From NCBI RefSeq assembly GCF_000008765.1, contig NC_003030.1, forward strand, positions 902,001 to 966,000: a stretch of 64,000 nucleotides of DNA, read 5' to 3'. The notes beneath the pieces were generated by a model. The model was not told where the DNA came from and did not search any database. It saw only the letters and a program-made list of their open reading frames with translations. Numbering within the stretch: the first letter of the stretch is position 1; the number at the start of each line of letters is the position of its first letter. Of the stretch, positions 1-7,925 are shown piece after piece. The stretch is from Clostridium acetobutylicum ATCC 824. Lineage in GTDB: Bacteria > Bacillota > Clostridia > Clostridiales > Clostridiaceae. A program made the position numbers and the translations under genes.

Positions 1-1
1 T

Positions 2-30
2 AATTTAAGGTGTTTTTCGCACCTTAAATT
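2..30 (-). terminator. Hairpin at the 3' end of the isochorismatase-like gene
   Basis: An 11-bp perfect stem (AATTTAAGGTG paired with CACCTTAAATT) with a 7-nt loop overlaps the stop codon of the minus-strand gene at 24-26. The window begins just beyond it, so the T-tract cannot be judged. Confidence 0.6.
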
Positions 31-659
31 GATATTAGATTAGTTCGTGTTAATACTGCCTTATCCCTTGTTCCAGGACTATTAATCATATGCCAGGCAG
101 TGTATTGTTCAGCATAGGGAACGTCTGCGGATACAGCATCAACAGGAACAATTACATTATAATTACGAAGAGCAGCACCAGTAGCAGTATGAAGAACTGC
201 TCCGTTTGCAGCATAGCCTGTAACTATAACATTTTTAATGTTTTTTTGTTGTAATATTTCGCCTAGATTAGTTTTATAGAATTTGTCCACACCAGATCTT
301 ACAACAAGATCCATTGGCAGAGGAGCTAAAGGTTTAATTACATCTAAAGCAGTAGCTGTTGGTCTAAGGCTATAAATGACTGGTATATTGTTTTCGCGAG
401 CCTTTACAAGTAAATTACGAATTTTAGGTATAGAAGCTCTACATTCTGGATTTGTACATAGTGTATTTTCCATATCTAATATTAAAAGTGCAGTATTTCT
501 AGGATCAATCTTTACTGGTTTTAGCGTAGGTGCAGGAGGTGTAGAAACTGTATTCCAGTTATCTATAATTGTTTTGTCTTGTCTTTGAAACCCAGTATAT
601 CTAAAATCATCATTTAAGTAATTGAAAGCGTTTCTATGAAAGGGGCAAAAATATATCAC
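24..659 (-). CDS. Isochorismatase-family hydrolase lacking the usual cysteine nucleophile
   Basis: This 211-aa protein has the cysteine-hydrolase (isochorismatase/nicotinamidase) fold. The catalytic Asp is in LILDMENTL (D62) and the Lys in SGVDKF (K126). The normal NVCV nucleophile motif reads NGAV, so Cys is replaced by Ala154. True isochorismatases such as PhzD also work without Cys; amidases of the family need it. The start is the GTG at 659, six bases after AGGAGG (666-671). A longer frame from an ATG at 728 has no ribosome binding site and would cover it. The N-terminal 50 residues, before the core, are unlike typical family members. No menaquinone or siderophore synthesis genes lie beside it, so the substrate is unknown. 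It is divergent from the tyrS T-box leader. Confidence 0.8.
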   Translation of the reverse strand: MIYFCPFHRNAFNYLNDDFRYTGFQRQDKTIIDNWNTVSTPPAPTLKPVKIDPRNTALLILDMENTLCTNPECRASIPKIRNLLVKARENNIPVIYSLRPTATALDVIKPLAPLPMDLVVRSGVDKFYKTNLGEILQQKNIKNVIVTGYAANGAVLHTATGAALRNYNVIVPVDAVSADVPYAEQYTAWHMINSPGTRDKAVLTRTNLISI

Positions 660-747
660 AGTAATCCTCCTAATATGAGTTTGTACGTTTATATAGTATG
701 TGATATGCAATGATGTTGTTACTTCCATTTTCGATTAATGCAATGTG

Positions 748-776
748 TTGATTTTTTATTATTTATATGATAGTAT
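748..776 (+). promoter_or_regulatory. Sigma-A-type promoter of the tyrS leader
   Basis: TTGATT at 748-753 and TAGTAT at 771-776 are separated by 17 bases. The start of transcription would fall near 783, just ahead of the T-box structure. Confidence 0.6.
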
Positions 777-802
777 TGGTAAAAAAATATATTTAAATGC
801 AT

Positions 803-1090
803 TGAAGAGAAAGAGTAGGATTACCTAGAGCTTTTACAGAGAGCTTCCGTTAGCTGAGAGGAAGCAAGAATAAGTATTCTGAATACATCTCTGAGCACCT
901 CACCAAAGCTTTCAAACTAGAAGGTGGTAGGCTGAAGGCGTATTCCTTTCCAACGTTAAAAGGATAGAGTATCATGTATGAATTCTATACATCGTACTTG
1001 AAAAGGTTAGTATTGTGAGATGCTAATAAATTAAGGTGGTACCGCGAATGTAACTCTCGTCCTTATTAATTAAGGATGGGAGTTTTTTTT
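803..1090 (+). promoter_or_regulatory. Tyrosine-specific T-box leader
   Basis: The conserved T-box sequence AAGGTGGTACCGCG is at 1033-1046, immediately before an intrinsic terminator. The Stem I region carries the AGAGAG and GAGAGGAAGC elements (836-875). A likely specifier codon UAC (Tyr) is at 884-886 within GAATACAT. Established T-box logic applies: uncharged tRNA-Tyr pairs with the specifier and the T-box bulge, stabilising the antiterminator so that tyrS is transcribed. The specifier agrees with the downstream gene. Confidence 0.93.
1052..1090 (+). terminator. T-box regulated terminator
   Basis: A GC-containing stem (AACTCTCGTCCTTA pairing with TAAGGATGGGAGTT) is followed by a run of T. 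It is mutually exclusive with the antiterminator formed by the T-box sequence. Confidence 0.9.
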
Positions 1091-1117
1091 ATATAAAAAT
1101 ATAAAGGAGAAAATATA

Positions 1118-2320
1118 ATGAAGAATATTGATGAACAAATAAAAATAATAAAAAAGGGCGCAGAAGAAATAATAGATGCTAAAGAATTAAAAGAGAAGTT
1201 AATAAAAGCAGAAAAGGAAAATACACAATTAGTGGTTAAATTAGGACTTGATCCAAGTGCGCCTGATATACACTTAGGTCATGCAGTGGTATTAAGAAAA
1301 TTAAAACAGCTTCAGGACCTAGGTCATAAAATAGTTATAATTATAGGTGATTTTACAGGAATGATAGGAGATCCTACGGGAAAATCAAAAACACGAAAGC
1401 AGCTATCAAGTCAGCAGGTTATGAAAAATGCTGAAACTTATGAAAAGCAAATATTTAAAATATTAGATAGGAATAAAACTGATTTGAGGTTTAATAGCCA
1501 ATGGTTAGAAAAATTAAATTTTAAAGAGGTAATTGAGCTTGCTTCAAAATACACAGTGGCTAGAATGCTTGAAAGAGAGGACTTCAAAAAGAGGTTTAAA
1601 AATCAGCAAAGTATAGGAATACATGAATTTTTTTATCCTTTAATGCAGGCGTATGATTCAATGGCTATTAAAGCTGATATTGAATTTGGTGGGACTGACC
1701 AGAGATTTAATCTTTTAATGGGGAGAACTCTTCAAGCAGAATATGGAGAGGAAAAACAGATAGCTATATTTATGCCTCTGTTAGAAGGGATAGATGGAAA
1801 AGAAAAGATGAGTAAAAGCTTAGGTAACTATATTGGTATTGAAGAAAGTGCAAAGGATATGTACGTAAAAGTTATGCAAATACCGGACAGCTTAATAATT
1901 AAATATTTTGAGCTTTGTACAGATATGCATCCAGACGCAATTGATATAATTAGGAAACAGCTTAATGAGGATAAAGTTAATCCTAGAGATATAAAAATGA
2001 AGCTTGCTAAGGAAATTGTTTGTTTATACCATAATGAAGCAGAAGCCCTTAATGCAGAAATATACTTTAAAAATCTATTTCAAGATAAAGAAATTCCAGA
2101 AGATATACCGATTTTTAAAGTTAGGTCAGAGAATAATTTAATTGAGGCAATTGTAAAAATTAATTCAAATACATCAAAAAGTGAAGCAAGAAGACTTATC
2201 GCTCAGGGTGGGGTAAAACTAAATGGAAGAAAAGTTATAGATTTTAATGATATTATCTTAAAAAGTAATGATGTAATTCAAATAGGAAAGAAAAAAATTG
2301 TAAAGCTATTAGTAGAATAA
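1118..2320 (+). CDS. tyrS: Tyrosyl-tRNA synthetase
   Basis: This 400-aa class I aminoacyl-tRNA synthetase charges tRNA-Tyr in the cytoplasm. The HIGH motif appears as HLGH (residues 52-55) and the KMSKS loop is exact (230-234). The C-terminal 65 residues form an S4 RNA-binding domain (SEARRLIAQGGVKLNG). The sequence around DPSAPDIHLGHAVVLRKL is of the TyrZ-type subfamily rather than the Bacillus TyrS type. The start ATG follows AAAGGAG. Expression is controlled by the Tyr T-box directly upstream, and the gene appears monocistronic. Whether a second TyrRS exists elsewhere cannot be seen here. Confidence 0.97.
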   Translation: MKNIDEQIKIIKKGAEEIIDAKELKEKLIKAEKENTQLVVKLGLDPSAPDIHLGHAVVLRKLKQLQDLGHKIVIIIGDFTGMIGDPTGKSKTRKQLSSQQVMKNAETYEKQIFKILDRNKTDLRFNSQWLEKLNFKEVIELASKYTVARMLEREDFKKRFKNQQSIGIHEFFYPLMQAYDSMAIKADIEFGGTDQRFNLLMGRTLQAEYGEEKQIAIFMPLLEGIDGKEKMSKSLGNYIGIEESAKDMYVKVMQIPDSLIIKYFELCTDMHPDAIDIIRKQLNEDKVNPRDIKMKLAKEIVCLYHNEAEALNAEIYFKNLFQDKEIPEDIPIFKVRSENNLIEAIVKINSNTSKSEARRLIAQGGVKLNGRKVIDFNDIILKSNDVIQIGKKKIVKLLVE

Positions 2321-2671
2321 TTTCATAAAATTATGGTATAATTCCATATAATAATTTAATTATATTAAATCAGAAATAATAGGAAAGTGCTTAAATGCAT
2401 GGATGAATTATTAAATATATTTAAGCTTAAGTTTTTATGAGGAGATTTATCACAAACAAAAAAGGCTTAAAAAGCTTCCCTACAAGGTTTTGGAATGGAT
2501 TTCTATAAAAGAGGTAAAACTAGTTTATAGAAATTGAAAAAGGTCGTAGCCTCAAAATATTATTTTTGTGAAATACTTTATGGGGTAGGCAGAGTTGCTG
2601 AAGAGTAGAATAATATTTTAAGATAATTGGATATTAGTAAGATAGTCAACATAAGAAAGGAAGTATAACTA
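2321..2671 (+). other. Intergenic stretch with an imperfectly explained hairpin
   Basis: This is 351 bases without a convincing gene. It contains an 11-bp inverted repeat, ATTTCTATAAA (2499-2509) and TTTATAGAAAT (2524-2534), with no T-tract after it. Only tiny ORFs (under 15 codons) occur. No clear terminator for tyrS is visible. Confidence 0.4.
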
Positions 2672-3502
2672 ATGTTAAATACTTTAAGAAATAATTCTAA
2701 AACAGAAAAAGATCTATTGGAGCAATTAAAAGAATGTCCTGTATCAGAAATAACAGGGATAGTATCTATAAGTGGAGTTACTGCTGGAAGAGCAGGTGGC
2801 GAGAACATATGGACCTTAAATACAGAACTAGATGCATGGAGAATTAATGGTAGTAGTATAAAAACCACACCACTTCATATTAAGAAAAAAGTTACAGATG
2901 AAGAATTAAAAAGTATACAGAAGGTAATAAAAGCAGAAACCATAGTAAGAATAAAAGCGCGTATGATTGAGAAAAGTGTATTTGGTAGACCTGATGCGCT
3001 TTTAGAAGGATTTATTGAGGAAGTTTCAAATGATAAGGAATTAAATGAATACTTAAAGGAACTTCAAAAAACAGTTACTTATGTTGATCCTGATTTTGGA
3101 AGCCTTGTTTTTGATAGAATGGTTAAGTGGTATGGTGGAAATATAATTTGGGGAGAAGATAGAATTAATCTTAATTTGCTACTAGATGATGATGAAAATA
3201 TAGCCTCTAGCTTAGAGGTCGCAAAAGACTTGTGGAATAATCAATTAATGTGGCAAAAGCGTGTTTGTGATTATGCGGTTGAAAAGCTTCTTGGTTTAAA
3301 GAATGAAAGTTGGCTTGAAGAGGATGAGGAAGAAATAACAGCTGAAGAATTTAAAAAGCGTATGAAGCTTGAAGCTATTACGGTAAGACCAAATGGAGAA
3401 TTTGAATTTTGGCATGATGATGGAGATTTATTTTGGGGACACTCAATTTTAATTTCAGGTGATTTAAATCATGGTTTGGAGGATGCGGATATTCCGGGTT
3501 AG
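2672..3502 (+). CDS. DUF2262 domain protein
   Basis: This is a 276-aa cytoplasmic protein of unknown function. Its C-terminal half matches my memory of DUF2262: an early DPDFGSLVFDR segment followed by WYGGNIIWG, and a closing WHDDGDLFWGHSI / DADIPG signature. The N-terminal half looks like a DUF2314/OB-type module but I cannot assign it firmly. It is rich in Glu and Lys, and no signal peptide or membrane segment is present. The start ATG follows AAAGGAAG. The stop is TAG at 3500-3502, and the same reading frame stays open for another 138 codons beyond it. Confidence 0.7.
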   Translation: MLNTLRNNSKTEKDLLEQLKECPVSEITGIVSISGVTAGRAGGENIWTLNTELDAWRINGSSIKTTPLHIKKKVTDEELKSIQKVIKAETIVRIKARMIEKSVFGRPDALLEGFIEEVSNDKELNEYLKELQKTVTYVDPDFGSLVFDRMVKWYGGNIIWGEDRINLNLLLDDDENIASSLEVAKDLWNNQLMWQKRVCDYAVEKLLGLKNESWLEEDEEEITAEEFKKRMKLEAITVRPNGEFEFWHDDGDLFWGHSILISGDLNHGLEDADIPG

Positions 3503-3517
3503 TGGTTTATAGAATAT

Positions 3518-3916
3518 TTGTGTGACATAGCTTATCCCTTTTGGGAGTTTGGAGACCAGAAAAAAAGAGAGAAAAAATACCCTAATTACATAGTAGAAGA
3601 AATGAAAAAATTTGAAGATGAGTATGGAAAGGTAAACCATGATCTTTATAGTCCGAGCCTAATTTATAAAAAGATTCAAGATTACAATGTATATAGAAAT
3701 GAAGACAAATTAACAAGTTATAAAATAATTTACAAATACTTGCGGATGCTTGATTTAAAGAAACTTGTGTCTACAATTAGAGCTGATAGTCTTGATACTT
3801 ATGAAGATAGAATAAATTTTGGGCTTAGCAGTGATGTATGTGGATGTATGCTTTTTTGTGCCACTTATGGAACTATATATCCAAACAATAAATTAGAGGT
3901 TACACATAATTGTTAG
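3518..3916 (+). CDS. ORF of unknown function, in frame with the upstream DUF2262 gene
   Basis: I do not recognise this 132-aa frame. It is open from just after the TAG that ends the DUF2262 gene and lies in the same frame. The first possible start is a TTG at 3518 with no ribosome binding site. The encoded sequence is well-behaved (Tyr/Lys rich, a Cys pair in DVCGCMLFC) and codon use resembles its neighbours, so it is probably or was recently coding. It may be a readthrough extension of the DUF2262 protein, a coupled gene or a 5'-truncated remnant. It could also reflect a single-base error. Confidence 0.45.
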   Translation: MCDIAYPFWEFGDQKKREKKYPNYIVEEMKKFEDEYGKVNHDLYSPSLIYKKIQDYNVYRNEDKLTSYKIIYKYLRMLDLKKLVSTIRADSLDTYEDRINFGLSSDVCGCMLFCATYGTIYPNNKLEVTHNC

Positions 3917-4025
3917 GCTTTAAAACGAGTGAAAATGGAAAGAAGAAAATAGGTAAAATAAAAGTGAATAGAAATTAAATAACTTTAAAGGCTACAACTA
4001 AGGTGTACTTGGATAGATAATAAAT

Positions 4026-4060
4026 AAGAAAGGTGTTTATATGCTAGCACCTTTCTTTAA
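4026..4060. terminator. Bidirectional terminator-like hairpin
   Basis: A perfect 10-bp stem AAGAAAGGTG (4026-4035) pairs with CACCTTTCTT (4049-4058), followed by TTTTT on the plus strand. It sits just past the stop of the minus-strand pentapeptide gene. Confidence 0.65.
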
Positions 4061-4063
4061 TTT

Positions 4064-4699
4064 TTACTCTTTAGGCATATTTTCTAAGAATTTTGTTATA
4101 TAGCTAAGAGTATAAAAATCTCTATCTATCTGACTATTAAGAAGTGTAAGCCCCTTAATCAATGTTTCTTCGTCAAAATTTTCTAGAAGAAGCATAAGAC
4201 TTAGAGTATTTATTCCTCCATCCTTTGTATCGAGAATTCGTGATTTTTTTATATATTTATTTTCCATTGCACTTAAAACAGCATTTTTTAAGTTATCACT
4301 AATTTCAAGTTTAGGCATTTCATTAAAGATTCTTATACCTGGATTTTTTATATCTAAGTTTTTAGCTGCGGCTGTATTGGTTGATACAAATATAGTATTT
4401 ATAAATTTTGCGTCTTTAAAGCTAACATCTTCAAGTCTTACTGAGTCAAAAACAGTATTTTCAAACACTGCATCTTTAAAATCGCTTCCTTTTAAATTTG
4501 AGCCAATGAATTCTGCATGCTTAAAGCTGCATTTATAAAGGTTACAGAACTTAAAGTGTGCTCCTCTAAAATTTACATAGTTGAAATTAGACATTGAAAA
4601 GTCGCAGCTGTAGCAATGGCTTCTTTCAAGATTTTGATACATGAAGTTTTTGTTCTTTTTTTCTGCACTATTGTAATTAAAATTGCCTTTAGCGTTCAT
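4064..4699 (-). CDS. Pentapeptide-repeat protein
   Basis: Residues about 25-110 of this 211-aa protein are tandem pentapeptide repeats of the A(D/N)LXX type (SNFNYVNFRGAHFKFCNLY, GSNLKGSDFKDAVFENTVF). These fold as a right-handed quadrilateral beta-helix. The remaining C-terminal half is helical and unassigned. The start ATG follows GGAGGTAAAA and lies inside the 3' end of the helicase gene, overlapping it by 11 bases. The two are therefore translationally coupled and probably co-expressed. Pentapeptide proteins include DNA mimics that protect gyrase, but nothing here specifies that role. Confidence 0.82.
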   Translation of the reverse strand: MNAKGNFNYNSAEKKNKNFMYQNLERSHCYSCDFSMSNFNYVNFRGAHFKFCNLYKCSFKHAEFIGSNLKGSDFKDAVFENTVFDSVRLEDVSFKDAKFINTIFVSTNTAAAKNLDIKNPGIRIFNEMPKLEISDNLKNAVLSAMENKYIKKSRILDTKDGGINTLSLMLLLENFDEETLIKGLTLLNSQIDRDFYTLSYITKFLENMPKE

Positions 4700-5813
4700 T
4701 TTTACCTCCAGTTAAATCTCTTCTAGGTATCTTAAATTTAATGGCAGCTTCTATATCTTCTAATTTTCTTTTATCTCTTTCAGCAGCGAACAAGCAAGTG
4801 TAGCCTTCTTCTCCAGCTCTTCCAGTTCTACCTATACGATGTATGTAGCTTTCAGGATTATCTGGAACATCATAATTATATATATGACTTACTCCACTTA
4901 TATCTAGACCTCTTGATGCTACATCTGTAGCTAGAAGGTATTGAAAATCACCATTTCTAAAGGACTTCATAATTCTTTCACGTTTTGTTTGAGTTAAATC
5001 ACTGTGAAGTTTTTGACAGTCAAAACCTCTTCTATAAAGCTCTACTTCAAGTTCATCTACTCTTCTTTTGGTTCTTCCAAATATGATAGCCATAAAGGGA
5101 TTATCTTGCTTTAATGCGGTACACAAATCTTCTAATTTTTTTCTGTCAGTGGTTTCTACTACAAATTGTTCAATGTTTTCTAAAGTAACCTCTTTTTTCT
5201 TTGTAGATATTGTAAGAGGGTTAGTCATGTATCTATAGGCTAATTTTTTTACAGCAGGGCTTATAGTTGCAGAGAAACAAAGCATTTGCCTTTTTTTAGG
5301 AGCATTTTTAAGGATTTCTTCTACATCATTTTTAAAGCCCATTAAAAGCATTTGATCTGCTTCGTCAAGTACAAAACTTTTTAACTTTCTTAGATCTACA
5401 GTTTTTCTCTGGATAAGATCTAAAAGTCTACCTGGTGTTGCAATAATAAGATGAGTGCTTCCTCTAAGTTTTTTTTGTTGGGAGGCTATATCCTTACCAC
5501 CATAGGCAGCTAATATATTTATATCCTTAGCTTCTTTAAGCTTTAAAGCTTGTTCTGTTATTTGGAGGGCAAGCTCTCTTGTAGGTGTTACAATCAAGGC
5601 TTGAACTGCGCTTAATGTTGGTGATATATTTTCAAAAATAGGGAGTAGAAATGCAAGGGTTTTTCCGGTACCTGTTTGGGCTTCTCCAATGACATCTCTT
5701 CCACCTTTAATGTGGCTTATACTCTCAGCTTGAACTGGAGTTGGCTCAGTAATACCACTCTTTTTTAGCACCTCAACTAGTGCTTCACTAATTCCTAATT
5801 TTTTAAAATTCAT
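4689..5813 (-). CDS. DEAD-box ATP-dependent RNA helicase
   Basis: This is a 374-aa superfamily 2 helicase with the full motif set: Q-motif (GISEALVEVLKKSGITEPTPVQ), Walker A AQTGTGKT, PTRELA, TPGR, VLDEAD, SAT, and the C-terminal HRIGRTGRAG arginine fingers. It unwinds short RNA duplexes and is typically involved in ribosome assembly or cold adaptation. At 374 aa it is essentially only the two RecA domains. It lacks the long basic C-terminal tail of CshA/DbpA-type enzymes, so substrate specificity must come from elsewhere. The start ATG follows AAAGGTAG. Confidence 0.95.
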   Translation of the reverse strand: MNFKKLGISEALVEVLKKSGITEPTPVQAESISHIKGGRDVIGEAQTGTGKTLAFLLPIFENISPTLSAVQALIVTPTRELALQITEQALKLKEAKDINILAAYGGKDIASQQKKLRGSTHLIIATPGRLLDLIQRKTVDLRKLKSFVLDEADQMLLMGFKNDVEEILKNAPKKRQMLCFSATISPAVKKLAYRYMTNPLTISTKKKEVTLENIEQFVVETTDRKKLEDLCTALKQDNPFMAIIFGRTKRRVDELEVELYRRGFDCQKLHSDLTQTKRERIMKSFRNGDFQYLLATDVASRGLDISGVSHIYNYDVPDNPESYIHRIGRTGRAGEEGYTCLFAAERDKRKLEDIEAAIKFKIPRRDLTGGKNER

Positions 5814-6008
5814 TGTTTTCTACCTTTCGTTATAGGGATAAAAAAATTTTCCCTTTAGTACTATGTATTTTATATGGTTAGCATAGTTAATAATACCATA
5901 CTGACATACATAAGTTAATAGTTTACCTATAATAGTATAAGTCATATAAGTTTTTTAATACTATAGTAAAAAGAAGATTAAGTGTTTTTTATAAAATGTG
6001 AACATAGA

Positions 6009-6024
6009 TTCATAAATTTATGAA
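6009..6024. promoter_or_regulatory. Perfect 16-bp palindrome, possible operator
   Basis: TTCATAAATTTATGAA is a perfect palindrome about 80 bp before the 6101 gene. In AT-rich DNA short palindromes arise by chance, so the assignment as an operator is weak. Confidence 0.3.
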
Positions 6025-6100
6025 CAGCTTTACATAGTCTGAATATTATATATTGATAAGGACTACATTGAGTCCGTAAAAAAACGTAGGGGATGTAATT

Positions 6101-6655
6101 ATGAAATACGAAAATCAGTTTTTTGAAGATAAAAGTATTGTAAAGAAAGAAGTAGTTAGCATTCCAGTTTCTCAAGAAGAATCAGTAAAGGGAAGGTATT
6201 TTGTAGGACAAACAGGAATTTTGGGAGTAGATAAAGGCATAGGTGCTTGGGCAGGTTTGATAAATCCATGTGACTCAAAAATTGATTTGTATGCTTATGT
6301 ATTTACCATTACAAACTTGTCTAGTGAGTATTTAATTGCTGAGGTATGGCTTAATACAAATCTTCCTCAAAAGGGAAGGATATCACACAGAGTATCACCT
6401 ACAAATACTTCTTTAAGACCTCTTCCCAAAAACAAGGTGGATATTAGATTTACTGATTTTACTAGTGAATTGCCATGTGAAGGAGTTAATGTTTATGAGA
6501 GGATTGTACCGCCTAAAACAACTTTAGTAGCTGAAGAAGATGGAAAATTTATAGAGGGACCTAATGGAAATTATGTAATAGTCATAAAATCTTTAGGAGC
6601 AAGTCTTAGTAAGGCAATAGTTGCATTTGGTTGGTCAGAAAAGCCAATATATTAG
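6101..6655 (+). CDS. DUF6143-like protein of unknown function
   Basis: A 184-aa protein without signal peptide or membrane segments. It has a central beta-rich domain (GRYFVGQTGILGVDKGIGAWAG) that resembles DUF6143-type proteins of clostridia; this is from memory, and the biochemical role is unknown. The ATG start is preceded by GGGGATGTAATT. It stands alone between convergent and divergent neighbours and is closed by the hairpin at 6666-6706. Confidence 0.6.
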   Translation: MKYENQFFEDKSIVKKEVVSIPVSQEESVKGRYFVGQTGILGVDKGIGAWAGLINPCDSKIDLYAYVFTITNLSSEYLIAEVWLNTNLPQKGRISHRVSPTNTSLRPLPKNKVDIRFTDFTSELPCEGVNVYERIVPPKTTLVAEEDGKFIEGPNGNYVIVIKSLGASLSKAIVAFGWSEKPIY

Positions 6656-6665
6656 GGGAATAATA

Positions 6666-6706
6666 AAAGAGAGCTGCATATGTTTTTAGTTTTGCAGCTC
6701 TTATTT
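6666..6706. terminator. Bidirectional terminator
   Basis: GAGCTGCA and TGCAGCTC form the stem, flanked by A and T tracts. It lies between the plus-strand gene ending at 6655 and the minus-strand gene ending at 6715. Confidence 0.75.
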
Positions 6707-6714
6707 AATAGAAA

Positions 6715-7086
6715 TTATTTTTTTATTACCTTAGCATTACCGAAGGTTTCTATTTTAGGATTTTCTTTTTTTAAGGTTTCTTCAATGTGTCTTACATCTT
6801 CTATTTGATTTTTATATATTGATACATCCTCTAAAATTATCCTATGTTTTGAAAAGTTAACTTCCTCCTCACTTAGAGGTATTCGTATAACTTCTTTTTT
6901 ATCATCAGAAGCCGTAGGTATTTTTTCTATTACGAGTTCTTCACGTTCAACAGGTATAGTAAAAGTTTTTTGTATGGAGGAAGTTTCCTTGTAGGCTTTA
7001 ACATCCTCTGTTTGTATCCACTGTTTGGCTATGTCTAATTGTTCCGACTTAAGCTTTAGGGTTACATTTTCAGTTGAGGAATTCAA
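6715..7086 (-). CDS. DUF2382 (YsnF/AvaK-type) protein
   Basis: This is a small charged protein of about 123 aa with the DUF2382 pattern. Two alternating elements are seen: an IPV(E)REELVIEK segment and an IPLSEEEVNFSKHRIILEDVSIYKN segment. The family is associated with general stress responses, but its biochemical role is unknown. AGGAGG ends eight bases before a TTG at 7086, which I prefer as the start. A TTG at 7089 is also possible, and the GTG at 7095 lies inside the Shine-Dalgarno. It is the second, more divergent copy after the gene at 7154-7603. Confidence 0.7.
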   Translation of the reverse strand: MNSSTENVTLKLKSEQLDIAKQWIQTEDVKAYKETSSIQKTFTIPVEREELVIEKIPTASDDKKEVIRIPLSEEEVNFSKHRIILEDVSIYKNQIEDVRHIEETLKKENPKIETFGNAKVIKK

Positions 7087-7110
7087 CAAAAACACCTCCT
7101 ATTTAATTTA

Positions 7111-7147
7111 AAAAACACCTCGCGAGAATATCATCGGAGGTGTTTTT
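7111..7147 (-). terminator. Terminator between the two DUF2382 genes
   Basis: AAAAACACCTC (7111-7121) and GAGGTGTTTTT (7137-7147) form an 11-bp stem. On the minus strand it ends in T residues, so it should end the 7154-7603 transcript or limit expression of the downstream copy. Confidence 0.75.
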
Positions 7148-7153
7148 ATTATA

Positions 7154-7603
7154 TTACTGCTGCTTAGGCTGAGTATCAACTACATCAGCATCGCCTGTTC
7201 TGTTTACTCTGGCTTCTTCTCTTTTAAGAGTTTCATCTACATGATGAGTGTCTTCTACATCATGTTTATGGGCTGAAACTTCACTAGTTAGTACTGTATG
7301 CTTACCAACATTAACTTTTTCCTCGCTGACAGGAATTTTAATACTTTCCTCGTCAGTTATAGGTGAATCGCTTGCTTCATTGTTTAGAGCTTTTCTTTCA
7401 ATTACTACTTCTTCACGTTTTACAGGGACATCAACGGCTTTATGCTCTTCTATAATTTCCTTGCCAAGTTCTACTTCACCTTTTTGAACTTTATCCTTGT
7501 TGATATCAAGTTCTTCTTTACGAAGTTTAAGTTTGGCATCGTTATTTGTATCTGCTTTTTTATTATCATCGTTTTCTCCAAAAAGTCCATCTAATATTCC
7601 CAT
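7154..7603 (-). CDS. DUF2382 (YsnF/AvaK-type) stress protein
   Basis: This 149-aa acidic protein begins MGILDGLFGENDD, a typical N-terminus of clostridial DUF2382 proteins. Two repeat-like blocks follow: VDVPVKREEVVIERKAL and IKIPVSEEKVNVGKHTVLT. The C-terminal segment is HDVEDTHHVDETLKREEARV. The start is the ATG at 7603, nine bases after GGAGG; an upstream TTG is too close to the ribosome binding site. It is predicted to be soluble and hydrophilic. The neighbouring copy at 6715 shares the block order, which points to gene duplication. Confidence 0.78.
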   Translation of the reverse strand: MGILDGLFGENDDNKKADTNNDAKLKLRKEELDINKDKVQKGEVELGKEIIEEHKAVDVPVKREEVVIERKALNNEASDSPITDEESIKIPVSEEKVNVGKHTVLTSEVSAHKHDVEDTHHVDETLKREEARVNRTGDADVVDTQPKQQ

Positions 7604-7925
7604 GTGCAAGCACCTCCATATAATAATTTTTGCCCACTTATATATTACCCTATAAGAAATATATTATCCTGTTTTAAATATGGAAAGAAAAGAAATAAGT
7701 GTACAGAGTATAATATAAAACTTAAGTGTAAAATATTGTAAAAAATAATTTAATGAATAATGCGCACAATCACCATATATTAAAATTTATTCTGTTAAAA
7801 AAATTAACTCTTTGGTTGATGTATTTGTGTTGGATAAAATTTCTTTAAAGCTTTATAGCTCAACATCATTATAGTTTTAATATTAGGATATCTATATGAA
7901 ATTTTATAATAAATAAGAGAAATTA

